The notes: generated from the letters alone by a model not told the origin. Numbered from the stretch's first letter, positions 1 through 7,578 are shown. The stretch is 13,387 nucleotides of DNA from an uncultured Planctomycetaceae bacterium (GCA_903885855.1 CAISKG010000554.1:1-13387), one strand, 5' to 3'. Numbers and translations: made by a program.

Positions 1-1
1 G

Positions 2-718
2 CGGCCGCGGCTGCTCGCGCGGCAGGCGCTGGCGGCGGTGCTCGTGGCGGCCAATTGGCTCGGCTTCGTGTGGGCCGTGACGCACGGCAAGATGATCGAG
101 AGCAGCCTCGGCTACTTCCTCACCCCGCTGGCGAGCGTCCTCCTCGGCGTGGTGGTCCTCGGCGAGCGCCTCCGCGCGGTGCAGTGGGGGGCGGTGGGGC
201 TGGCGGCGCTGGGCGTCGGCTGGATCGCCGCGGGCTACCATCACTTTCCCTGGATCGCCCTCTTTCTGGCCGGCACCTTCAGCGTCTACGGCCTGGTGAA
301 GAAGACGACGAAGCTCGAGCCCCTGCCCTCGCTCACGCTCGAGACGCTCCTCCTGCTGCTGCCGGCCGTGGTGTTCCTCGCCGCGGAGCACGCCTGGGGG
401 CGCGGGCATCTGGGCCGCGGCGCGCGGATCACCGATCTGCTCCTCGGTGCCTCGGGACCGGCGACGGCGGCGCCGCTCTTGTGCTTCGCGGTCGCGGCCC
501 GGCGCATCCCCCTCACCACCCTCGGGCTCCTGCAGTACCTCGGCCCCACGCTGCAGTTCCTCTGCGGGTGGCTCCTCTACCACGAGCCCTTCGATCGCGC
601 GCGGATGGTCGGCTTCGCGATCGTGTGGGTGGCGCTGGCGATCTTCGCGGCCGACGGCCTGCGCCGGCGCCTCGCGCCGGCGGCGGCGGACGCCACGCCC
701 GCGGGCGCGGGCGATTGA
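2..718 (+). CDS. rarD: RarD-type EamA family permease, 5' truncated by window edge
   Basis: Inner-membrane permease of the drug/metabolite transporter superfamily, RarD branch; the substrate is not established for the family. The frame is open from base 2, giving 238 visible residues. The family is usually near 300, so roughly the first 60 are outside the window. Hydrophobic helices run throughout. Two RarD hallmarks are visible: an early stretch reading ANWLGFVWAV followed by ESSLGYFLTPL, and a late one reading LGLLQYLGPTLQFL followed by EPF and a WVALAIFAADGL helix. The C-terminus is a short Ala/Pro-rich tail, and the stop is TGA. The GTG at position 38 is not the true start, because homology to RarD continues upstream of it. 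No partner gene can be judged since the upstream side is missing. The family call is firm; the transported molecule is unknown. Confidence 0.9.
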   Translation, partial: RPRLLARQALAAVLVAANWLGFVWAVTHGKMIESSLGYFLTPLASVLLGVVVLGERLRAVQWGAVGLAALGVGWIAAGYHHFPWIALFLAGTFSVYGLVKKTTKLEPLPSLTLETLLLLLPAVVFLAAEHAWGRGHLGRGARITDLLLGASGPATAAPLLCFAVAARRIPLTTLGLLQYLGPTLQFLCGWLLYHEPFDRARMVGFAIVWVALAIFAADGLRRRLAPAAADATPAGAGD

Positions 719-725
719 CGCGGCG

Positions 726-741
726 CCCGCGCTCGCGCGGG
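726..741 (+). terminator. Weak hairpin after rarD, possible terminator
   Basis: CCCGCG pairs with CGCGGG around a CTCG loop, seven bases after the rarD stop codon. The stem is only 6 bp and no T-run follows, so this is at best a weak or Rho-assisted terminator. In sequence this GC-rich such a stem can arise by chance. Confidence 0.25.
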
Positions 742-914
742 AAGCGCACACGTCGGCCCGGGAATGCCGCGCGCCGATTCCTTGCTCCCGCGCGCGGGCC
801 GGCGTAGGAAGGAGATGTCGGTCGGTGAACGCGGCGCGCAGGGGGGCCGGCGTTCGATGTCGATGGCCGACGGTCCCGCACGCCCGCCAGGGCGACGGGC
901 TCTTCTCCAATCCC

Positions 915-921
915 ACGGAGG
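915..921 (+). promoter_or_regulatory. Shine-Dalgarno of the chitinase gene
   Basis: ACGGAGG ends six bases before the ATG at 928. It supports that ATG over other in-frame candidates and implies that the unusual Arg-rich N-terminus is genuinely translated. Confidence 0.75.
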
Positions 922-927
922 CTCCCC

Positions 928-3861
928 ATGTCCGCGCGCCACCGTTTCTCCGCGGTTTCCCGGTTCCTTTCGGCCTGCCGCCGCGGGGCCGTGCACGGCG
1001 ATCCCGCCGCGTTCGCCCCCCCGCTCACTCCGGCCACGCTCGCCCCGAGCCCCGTCGCGACGCGCCAGGCGCGCCGCGCCGCGGCCCGTCGCGCCCGCGG
1101 CCGGCATCTGGCCTGCGAGACGCTCGAGACGCGCGCCCTGCTCGCCGGTGTCGTACCGGGATACGAGGTGGTGCAGGACTGGGGCACCGGCTTCCAGGGC
1201 GCGATCACGCTCGACAACCAGACCGCGGCGGCGGTGTCCGATTGGCGGCTGTCGTTCGACTCGCAGGCGGCGATCACCTCCATCTGGGACGCCCGGATCG
1301 TGTCGCACACCGGCACCACCTACACCGTCGTCAACGCCGGCTGGAACGCCACGATCGAGCCCGGCAAGCGCGTCGGCTTCGGCTTCGTCGCCACGCCGCC
1401 CACGCCCGGCACGCTCCCCCCGGCGCCGGCCAACTGGCGCCTCAACGGCGTGCCGATCGGCTCCGACGCGCCGTCGACGGCACCGCCGACGATCGCCATC
1501 GCCGCCGCGAGCGTCGTCGAGGGGGCCGCGGGCACGACGGCGCGGGCGGTGTTCGCCGTCACGCTCTCGCGCGCCTCGAGCACGCCCGTCACGGTGCGCT
1601 TCGCCACCGCCGACGGCACCGCGAAGGCGGGCAGTGACTACACCGCGCGCTCGGGCACGCTCACCTTCCCCGCCGGCACGACGCGCCGGGAGGTGGCGGT
1701 GACGATCAAGGGCGACGCCACCGCCGAGGCCGACGAGACCTTCACCGTGGGCCTGTCGGCGCCGTCGGGCGCGACGCTCGCCGCCGCCAAGGCGATCGGC
1801 ACGATCACCGACGACGACGCGCCGCCGGCCGGGCAGGGGGCGAAGGCGACGTTCACGGTGGTCAACCGCTGGTCGGGTGGCTTCCAGGGCCAGGTGACGC
1901 TCACCAACGGCGGGGGCACGGCGCTGGCCGGGTGGGGGCTCGGCTTCACCGCGCCCTGGGCGATCCAGTCGCTGTGGAACGGCACGCTCGCCGGAGCGAC
2001 GCCCGCCGGCTCCTCCACCGCGTACCTGGTGCGCGATGCCGGCTGGAACGCCGCGGTGCCGGCGGGGGGATCGGTGAGCTTCGGATTCACCGCCTCGGCG
2101 GCCGGCGCCGGCGCCGTCGTCGCCCCGACGAACTGGACCCTCGACGGCAGGCCGCTGGGGAGCACCGCACCGGTCACGCCGCCTCCGCCTCCGGCCCTGC
2201 CGGTGGTCGCCGTGGCGGCGACGCGCGTCGCGGAGGGGAACGTCGGCGGCGGCGCCCGCGCGCTCTTCGCCGTCACCCTCTCGCAGGCCTCGGCCACGCC
2301 GGTGACGGTCGCGTACGCCACCGCGCCGGGCACGGCCACGGCGCCGGCCGACTTCACCGCGGCCAGCGGCACGCTGACGATCCCCGCCGGCGCCACGCGC
2401 GCGGAGGTGGGGGTGGCGATCGTGGGCGACACGCTCGTGGAGCCCGACGAGACCTTCACGCTCTCGCTCGCCGCGCCGTCGGGGGCGACCCTCGGCACCG
2501 CGACGGCGATCGCCACGATCACCGACGACGACGCCCCCCCGGCCCCGCCGCCGACGCCGGGCACGCAGCCGATCGCCACGCACGACCGGGTGCTCGCCGC
2601 CTACTTCCCCGAGTGGGGCATCTACGGCCGCAACTTCCAGGTCGCCGACGTCCCCGCCGAGAAGCTCACCCACCTCATCTACGCCTTCCTCGACCTCAAG
2701 CGCGACGGCACGGTGGCCCTCTTCGATTCCTACGCCGCGGTGGAGAAGCGCTTCCCCGCAGGCGAGACGGTGAGCGGGCAGGCCGACCAGTGGTACTACC
2801 CGCCGGGCGATCCGCGCGCGAATCAGACCGTGTGGGGCAACTTCAACCAGCTCGCGCAGCTCAAGGAGAAGTATCCCCACCTGCGCGTGAGCATCGCCGT
2901 GGGCGGCTGGACCCTCTCCGACCACTTCAGCACCGTCTGCTCGACGGCGGCCGGCCGGGAGACCTTCGCCACCTCGATGGCGGCGTTCCTCGAGACCTAC
3001 CGGATGTTCGACGGCGTCGACTTCGACTGGGAGTATCCGGGCGGCGGCGGGCTCGACGGCAACTCGGCGAGCCCCGCCGACGGCCGCAACTACGCGAGCT
3101 TCCTGGCCACCTTCCGCGGCAAGCTCGACGACCTCGGGGCCCGCACCGGGCGGCGCTACGAGATCTCGGTCGCGTCGCCGGCGGGCCTGGAGAAGATCGC
3201 CGCCTTCAACCTGCCGGGCGTGGCACCGTCGGTCGACTTCTTCAACGTCATGACCTACGACTTCCACGGCACGTGGGAGTCGCGCACCGGTCACCTGGCC
3301 GCGTTCACCGGCGACCCCGCCGGCTACGACGTGCGCTCGGCGGTGGCGGCCTACGCCGCCCAGGGGGTCGACCCGCGGAAGATCGTCCTCGGGGCCCCGA
3401 TGTACACCCGCGCCTGGAAGGGGGTGGCCGACGGCGGCGACGGCGGCTACGCCGAGGCCGCGGCCGGCGCGGCGCCGGGGAGCTTCGAGCCGGGCAACTA
3501 CGACTACAAGGATCTCCTCGCCAAGCTCGAGTCGGCGGGGAGCGCGTGGAAGCTCCACTGGGACGACCGCGCCCAGGCGGCCTACCTCTACAACGGCGCC
3601 GAGCGGATCTTCAGCTCCTTCGAGACCCCCTCCTCGATCGCGCAGAAGGCCCGCTGGGCGGAGGATTCGGGCCTCGGCGGGATGATGTTCTGGGACATCT
3701 CCAACGACGCCACCGCGTCGCCGGAGAGCCTCCTCTCCGCGGCCTACGCCTCCTGGGTGCTCGACGAGGGGCTGGCCTCGATCCGCGCCCGCAGCCGACT
3801 GTCGAGCGAGATCATGGTCGGCGGCGACGGCCGCCTCACCGAGCTCCCCCGGGGCTGGTGA
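928..3861 (+). CDS. Secreted modular chitinase (GH18) with two CBM2 and two Calx-beta domains
   Basis: Predicted exo-enzyme of 977 residues that hydrolyses beta-1,4 GlcNAc links in chitin. Domains in order: Arg/Ala-rich N-terminus (1-62); LEPR-XLL-like motif ETLETRALLAG (64-74); CBM2 (about 75-178; W85, W120, W139); Calx-beta (186-297, ending TDDD); second CBM2 (306-411; W315, W350, W373); second Calx-beta (424-535); GH18 (about 552-943); tail to 977. The GH18 motif DGVDFDWEYP spans 695-704 with catalytic acid E702. MTYD (775-778) and W922 match the substrate-cleft residues of ChiA/ChiB-type enzymes. An insertion between the MTYD region and W922 suggests subfamily A. The SxGG motif reads AVGG, with Ala657 in place of Ser. 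There is no ordinary hydrophobic signal peptide; export is inferred from the LEPR-XLL motif and binding modules. CBM2 may bind chitin or cellulose. A chitinase-like role on another GlcNAc polymer cannot be excluded. Confidence 0.93.
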   Translation: MSARHRFSAVSRFLSACRRGAVHGDPAAFAPPLTPATLAPSPVATRQARRAAARRARGRHLACETLETRALLAGVVPGYEVVQDWGTGFQGAITLDNQTAAAVSDWRLSFDSQAAITSIWDARIVSHTGTTYTVVNAGWNATIEPGKRVGFGFVATPPTPGTLPPAPANWRLNGVPIGSDAPSTAPPTIAIAAASVVEGAAGTTARAVFAVTLSRASSTPVTVRFATADGTAKAGSDYTARSGTLTFPAGTTRREVAVTIKGDATAEADETFTVGLSAPSGATLAAAKAIGTITDDDAPPAGQGAKATFTVVNRWSGGFQGQVTLTNGGGTALAGWGLGFTAPWAIQSLWNGTLAGATPAGSSTAYLVRDAGWNAAVPAGGSVSFGFTASAAGAGAVVAPTNWTLDGRPLGSTAPVTPPPPPALPVVAVAATRVAEGNVGGGARALFAVTLSQASATPVTVAYATAPGTATAPADFTAASGTLTIPAGATRAEVGVAIVGDTLVEPDETFTLSLAAPSGATLGTATAIATITDDDAPPAPPPTPGTQPIATHDRVLAAYFPEWGIYGRNFQVADVPAEKLTHLIYAFLDLKRDGTVALFDSYAAVEKRFPAGETVSGQADQWYYPPGDPRANQTVWGNFNQLAQLKEKYPHLRVSIAVGGWTLSDHFSTVCSTAAGRETFATSMAAFLETYRMFDGVDFDWEYPGGGGLDGNSASPADGRNYASFLATFRGKLDDLGARTGRRYEISVASPAGLEKIAAFNLPGVAPSVDFFNVMTYDFHGTWESRTGHLAAFTGDPAGYDVRSAVAAYAAQGVDPRKIVLGAPMYTRAWKGVADGGDGGYAEAAAGAAPGSFEPGNYDYKDLLAKLESAGSAWKLHWDDRAQAAYLYNGAERIFSSFETPSSIAQKARWAEDSGLGGMMFWDISNDATASPESLLSAAYASWVLDEGLASIRARSRLSSEIMVGGDGRLTELPRGW

Positions 3862-3968
3862 GGGGCGGCCCGAGCGCGGCGGGCGGCGGCCACGACCGCG
3901 TGGCCGCCGCCCGGCTGCGCTGCGACGCCGCGGCAGCCGGCGTCAGCGATGACTCGCTCCGCCGCACG
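3862..3968. other. Convergent intergenic region, chitinase / sppA
   Basis: 107 bp between the two convergent stop codons. Its only clear content is the long perfect hairpin listed separately; the rest is GC-rich sequence without an ORF. Confidence 0.7.
3880..3913. terminator. Perfect 15-bp GC hairpin between convergent genes, likely bidirectional terminator
   Basis: Bases 3880-3894 pair without a mismatch with 3899-3913 around the tetraloop ACCG. The stem is almost all G and C. It lies 18 bp after the chitinase stop and 55 bp beyond the sppA stop, so it can fold in both transcripts. There is no T-run on either side. It is therefore not a textbook intrinsic terminator, but position and perfection suggest termination or 3'-end protection for both genes. 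Confidence 0.6.
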
Positions 3969-5924
3969 TCAGCGGATGTCGAGCTCCGCCGGGCCGAGGG
4001 CCCACACCGTCGGCCGGCCGCCGGAGCGGACGCCGTCCTGGAGGAGCAGGTCGAGGATCGTCGTGGCCAGCCCCTTGCGCCGCAGCAGGTCGAGCGCGTC
4101 GGTCGAGATGCCCAGCGCCCGGATCTCGCCGGAGTCGGGATCGCCCAGGAGCGAGGAGAGGTCGAGCCCGGGGGCGCTCACCGGCCGGTGGACCACCGAG
4201 TACTTCTCGAGCCCCGCCTTCTTCGCCACCACGCCGAGGCAGTCGTCGACGCCGCCGATCTCGTCGACGAGCCCGGCCGCCTTCGCCTGCGTGCCCGACC
4301 AGACGCGCCCGCCGGCGAGGTCCTGGAGCTTCTCCACCGGGATGCGCCGCGAGTCGCTGACGAGCTTGAGGAACTTCCCGTACACGTCGTCGATCGTCTT
4401 CTGGAGCTTGGCCTGGTCGTCCTCGTTCCAGCCGCGGTCGGAGGCGAAGGCCATCGCGGCCTCGTCGAGGGCGATGTTCTCCACGTGGAGCCCGACGCGC
4501 TTCATGAGCGACCCGAAGCTCAGCTTCATCGAGAACACGCCGATCGAGCCGGTGAGCGTGCCGCGCTCCGCGTACACCGGCACGCCGATGCAGCTCACCC
4601 AGTAGCCGCCGGACGCGGCCACGTCGCCCATCGACACGACCGTGGGCTTCTTGGCCGCCAGCTCCGCCAGCGCCTGGCGGATCGCCTCGCTCGCGGTGGC
4701 GGAGCCGCCCGGCGAGTTGATGCGCACCACCACCCCCTTGATCTTGTCGTCCTTGAGGATCTCCTGGATCGTCTTCACCGTGGGGCCGGAGACGATCGAG
4801 CCGGGCGACGGGCGCTTGCCGTCGGTGATCGCGCCGGAGAGGTGCATGACGGCGATCGACGTGTCGGCCGCCTTGCCCCCCTTCTCCGGGGCCCCCGACA
4901 TCACCTTCCCCATCAGCTCGAACAGCGACATCTCCTTCTTCGGCTTCGCGCCGGCCTCGGTCCAGCCGGCGTCGCCGCCGATCCAGCGGTTCATCGTGGC
5001 CTTGAGCGAGCCGTAGGGGGCGAGCTCGTCGACGAGCCCGGCGGTCAGGGCCTCGGCCGGGAGCAGGACGCGGGCCTTCTGCAGCTCGCGCACCTTCTCG
5101 GCGGTCAGGCCGCGCCCCTTGGCGATCATCGACACCTCGGCGTCGTTCATCGTGGCGAGCATGTCGAGGTAGTGCTTCTTGAGGTGCTCGCTCATGGCCG
5201 AGTTCACGTAGGGCTCGACGGCCCCCTTGAAGTTGCCGGCGCGCACGACCGAGGCCTTCACGCCCAGGAGGTCCATCGCGTCGCGGTAGAAGATCGACTG
5301 CATCGTCTTGGAGGGCATGTCGACGCCGCCGAAGTCGGCCATCACCACGCGATCGCAGGGGGCGGCGACCGCCAGATGCGAGGGCGAGGCGCTCTCCAGC
5401 CAGCAGCCGAGCTTCTTGCCGGCGGCCTTGAGGCGGCCGAGGTGGCGCTGCAGCTCGTCGAGCTGGGCGAGGTTGAGGTCGAGCGCCGCGTCGGAGAGGT
5501 CGAAGACGACGTGCGTCAGCTTCGGGTTCCGGGCGGCCTCGTCGATCGCCTCGAGGAGCTTGAAGAAGCTCTTGCGCCGGGCCGGCCCGTCGCCGAGGAG
5601 GAGGCTCGTGGGGTCGAACTCCGTCGCCCCGACCAGATCGACGTAGCTCCCCGAGGGGGCGAGGAGGAGGACCTGGTTCTTCGGCGCTTCGGGCTTGGCG
5701 TCCTTGGCGCCATCCTTCGCGGCCCCCTCCGCCTTCTTGGCCTCCTCGGGCTTGGGCTCGGCGTCGGGCTTCTTCTCCGGCTCGGGCTTCGCGGCCTCGG
5801 GTGCCGCGGCGCTCGCGGGAGGATCGGCGACGGCCGCCGCGGGCGGCTCATCGGCGGCGATCCGGTGCGAGCCGGCGAGCAGCGTGAGGAGCAGGAGGGG
5901 GATGAGGGCGCGGGAGACGTACAT
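3969..5924 (-). CDS. sppA: Signal peptide peptidase SppA, 67K type
   Basis: Serine protease of family S49 that degrades cleaved signal peptides at the extracytoplasmic membrane face. It has 651 residues (E. coli SppA 618). Residues 1-24 look like a Sec signal or anchor: Arg5, hydrophobic core 6-18, possible cut after Ala24. Residues 25-82 form an Ala/Pro/Glu/Lys-rich linker. Two S49 domains follow. Lys233 in AGNFKGAVEPY of the N-terminal domain matches the E. coli general base Lys209. Ser438 in GDVAASGGYW matches the nucleophile Ser409. INSPGGSA and TGSIGVF are further family motifs. With both residues of the Ser-Lys dyad in separate domains, as in the tetrameric E. coli enzyme, it should be active. 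The ATG at 5924 has GAGGTGA just upstream. It is transcribed divergently from the MoxR operon and convergently with the chitinase gene, and shows no functional link to either. Confidence 0.95.
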   Translation of the reverse strand: MYVSRALIPLLLLTLLAGSHRIAADEPPAAAVADPPASAAAPEAAKPEPEKKPDAEPKPEEAKKAEGAAKDGAKDAKPEAPKNQVLLLAPSGSYVDLVGATEFDPTSLLLGDGPARRKSFFKLLEAIDEAARNPKLTHVVFDLSDAALDLNLAQLDELQRHLGRLKAAGKKLGCWLESASPSHLAVAAPCDRVVMADFGGVDMPSKTMQSIFYRDAMDLLGVKASVVRAGNFKGAVEPYVNSAMSEHLKKHYLDMLATMNDAEVSMIAKGRGLTAEKVRELQKARVLLPAEALTAGLVDELAPYGSLKATMNRWIGGDAGWTEAGAKPKKEMSLFELMGKVMSGAPEKGGKAADTSIAVMHLSGAITDGKRPSPGSIVSGPTVKTIQEILKDDKIKGVVVRINSPGGSATASEAIRQALAELAAKKPTVVSMGDVAASGGYWVSCIGVPVYAERGTLTGSIGVFSMKLSFGSLMKRVGLHVENIALDEAAMAFASDRGWNEDDQAKLQKTIDDVYGKFLKLVSDSRRIPVEKLQDLAGGRVWSGTQAKAAGLVDEIGGVDDCLGVVAKKAGLEKYSVVHRPVSAPGLDLSSLLGDPDSGEIRALGISTDALDLLRRKGLATTILDLLLQDGVRSGGRPTVWALGPAELDIR

Positions 5925-5927
5925 CGA

Positions 5928-5934
5928 TCACCTC
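5928..5934 (-). promoter_or_regulatory. Shine-Dalgarno of sppA
   Basis: On the minus strand this reads GAGGTGA, ending three bases before the ATG (GAGG core six bases before it). It supports 5924 as the start and therefore the presence of the signal peptide. Confidence 0.7.
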
Positions 5935-5998
5935 GTCGTGCGGCGGCCGGGGGAGAAAAGATGGTGCTCCGGGGTGTCGGCGCCCCCGGGGAATACTC

Positions 5999-6004
5999 AT
6001 TAAA
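5999..6004 (-). promoter_or_regulatory. Candidate -10 element for sppA
   Basis: The minus strand reads TTTAAT, five of six matches to TATAAT, inside the only AT-richer island of the intergenic region, about 75 bp upstream of the sppA start. No recognisable -35 lies at the expected distance (the sequence there is GCCCCC). This is a weak candidate. Confidence 0.3.
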
Positions 6005-6012
6005 GGTAGCCT

Positions 6013-6040
6013 CCCCACGGCGGGGGGCGAAACCGTGGGG
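6013..6040. other. 8-bp inverted repeat in the divergent promoter region
   Basis: CCCCACGG (6013-6020) pairs perfectly with CCGTGGGG (6033-6040) across a 12-base loop. It sits immediately beside the AT-richer island. It could be a dyad operator or a leader hairpin of either gene. No known regulator site is recognised. Confidence 0.35.
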
Positions 6041-6165
6041 CCGCGGTCGCCCCCGCGCGCCGACGGGGGATCGGCCCGGTGGGTTCGCCCCGCCGGGGGG
6101 GGACAGCGTAGACTCTCGCTCGAGGAAGTCGCTGCGGGGCCCGGCCCCGCCCGGGAGACCCGCCC

Positions 6166-7578
6166 ATGCCCCAGCCCCCCCCCTCGGCCGACGAGCTCCG
6201 CCACGCCGCCCACTGGACGCGCCGCGTGCGGATGCTGGCGCTCGAGATCAACGCCGGCTGGTGGCTCGACTACTGGCTTCCCTGGGCGCTGGCCGTGGCG
6301 CTCGGGGGGGCGTTCCTCCTGCTCTGGATGCGCTCCCGCGACGCCGCCGCCGTGCCGCTGGTGTGGTGGTCGATCGCCGCCGCCGCCGCCGCCTCCGCCG
6401 GGATCGCCTGGCTCCAGGCGCGGAGACGGTTCGTGTCGGTCCCCTCGGCCCGCGTGCTCCTCGAGGAACGGCTCGGCCTCGACGCCCGCCTCTCGGCGGC
6501 CGCCGCCGGCGTGGGGCCGTGGCCGGGACGGCGCATCGATCTCGACCGGCGCTGGCCCGTGACGGTGCGCTGGCACGCGCCCCTGCTGCGGGCGATCGTG
6601 CCGGCGCTCGTGCTCGCCGGCGCAATGATCGTGCCGGTGGCCGACGCCCGCGCACCGCGGGAGCACGCCGTGGAGCGGCCCGCCGACGTGGCGGCGGTCG
6701 AGCGCTGGGCCGACGAGCTGCGGCAGGAGCGCGCGATCGACGAGCCCTCCGCCGCCGATCTCGAGCAGGCCATGAAGGAGATCCTCGACCGCCCGCGCGA
6801 GGCCTGGTACGACCACGCCTCGCTCGAGGCGGCCGCCCACCTGCGCGAGCGCACCGCCGCCGGGCTGGCGGAGATGTCGAAGAACCTGGCCGAGGCGTCG
6901 CGGGCGGCCGAGGCGCTCGGCGCGTCGGCCGACCCGGGCTCGCGCGACGCCCAGGCGCTGCGCGAGCGGCTCGCCGAGGCGGCGGCCAGGCTCGCCGCCG
7001 GCGCCATCAAGCCCGCGGGCGACGCCGCCACGAAGCTGGGCGCGGAGGCGGCCGACGGCCTCGGCGAGCTCTCGCCGGAGCAACTCGCGGCGCTGGCCGA
7101 GGCGCTCGCCAAGAACCGCGCCGCGCTCCGCGAGGCCCTCGCCCGGGCCGGCACCTTCGACCTCGACGCCCTCGGGCCCGAGGAGGAGGAGTGCGAGGAA
7201 TGCGAGGAATGCCAGGGGTGCGAGAAGTGCCGCGACGGCGAACCGTGCGACACGAAGCGCCTCTGCCGCCGCTGCCTGGCGAAGCGCGGCGCCGGGGCGA
7301 TCCAGCGCGGCCCCGGCGAGGCCCCGATGCGCGCCGGGCGCGAGCAGGACCTCGGCAGCGAGCGGCTCGAGGCGGTCGCGGGCCCCACCGACATCGAACG
7401 CGCCGCGGCCGGCGATCTCCTCGAGGTGGTCGACGGCGATCCCTCGCGGGCGGAGCAGCCGGCCTGGAACGGCCCGGCCGCCGGCGGCGCCGCCGTGGCC
7501 GGCGAGGGGAGCGGCCCGGCCAACGTCGACGCGCTGTTGCCGGAGGAGAAGCAGGCGCTGCGCCGGTTCTTCAAGTGA
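6166..7578 (+). CDS. Three-helix membrane protein with eight-cysteine cluster, unknown function
   Basis: 470 residues, first gene of the operon. Three hydrophobic segments lie near 37-55, 63-83 and 140-158. Between the second and third is ARVLLEERLGLDARLSAA, which resembles a motif in large membrane proteins of MoxR/DUF58 loci (DUF4175-like); I hold that match loosely. After the third helix comes a long Ala/Glu/Arg-rich, probably helical or coiled-coil region (about 165-325). Then follow an acidic run and eight cysteines at 343, 346, 349, 352, 355, 361, 367 and 370, and a low-complexity stretch ending PEEKQALRRFFK. By simple topology the part after residue 160 may lie outside the cytoplasm, but positive charges do not settle this. 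The cysteine spacing suggests metal binding; I recognise no named fold. The start is ATG with GGGAGA eight bases upstream. The next gene, for MoxR, follows after 53 bp. Confidence 0.8.
   Translation: MPQPPPSADELRHAAHWTRRVRMLALEINAGWWLDYWLPWALAVALGGAFLLLWMRSRDAAAVPLVWWSIAAAAAASAGIAWLQARRRFVSVPSARVLLEERLGLDARLSAAAAGVGPWPGRRIDLDRRWPVTVRWHAPLLRAIVPALVLAGAMIVPVADARAPREHAVERPADVAAVERWADELRQERAIDEPSAADLEQAMKEILDRPREAWYDHASLEAAAHLRERTAAGLAEMSKNLAEASRAAEALGASADPGSRDAQALRERLAEAAARLAAGAIKPAGDAATKLGAEAADGLGELSPEQLAALAEALAKNRAALREALARAGTFDLDALGPEEEECEECEECQGCEKCRDGEPCDTKRLCRRCLAKRGAGAIQRGPGEAPMRAGREQDLGSERLEAVAGPTDIERAAAGDLLEVVDGDPSRAEQPAWNGPAAGGAAVAGEGSGPANVDALLPEEKQALRRFFK

Larger units (their letters stand above)
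719..927. other. Non-coding gap between rarD and the chitinase gene
   Basis: About 210 bp with no convincing gene. It holds a short hairpin just after the rarD stop and the chitinase ribosome binding site at its end. An ATG near 814 is preceded by a purine-rich AGGAAGGAG, but the spacing is zero and the frame that follows is only a shadow of the chitinase gene. A chitinase promoter presumably lies here, but I cannot point to a clear -35/-10 pair in this GC background. Confidence 0.6.
5925..6165. other. Divergent intergenic region, sppA / MoxR operon
   Basis: 241 bp that should hold promoters for both directions. It contains the sppA ribosome binding site, an AT-richer island near 5991-6004 that stands out from its surroundings, and an 8-bp hairpin. 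On the + side a TAGACT at 6109-6114 is a poor -10 match with no -35 partner. GGGAGA at 6153-6158 is the likely ribosome binding site of the 6166 gene. Confidence 0.6.

Noticed and set aside
764..1702. Open frame with an ATG near 814 behind a purine-rich stretch
   Set aside because: No spacing between the purine run and the ATG, and the product is a Pro/Arg/Ser shadow of the chitinase frame.
577..3558. A 993-codon open frame antisense to the chitinase gene
   Set aside because: Its translation is Arg/Gly/Val-rich without domains, while the sense strand gives a full chitinase with intact motifs.
7186..7230. Short tandem repeat as a possible microsatellite or recoding site
   Set aside because: Only two exact 9-base units plus imperfect ones, all in frame with the gene; better explained as coding for the Cys/Glu cluster.
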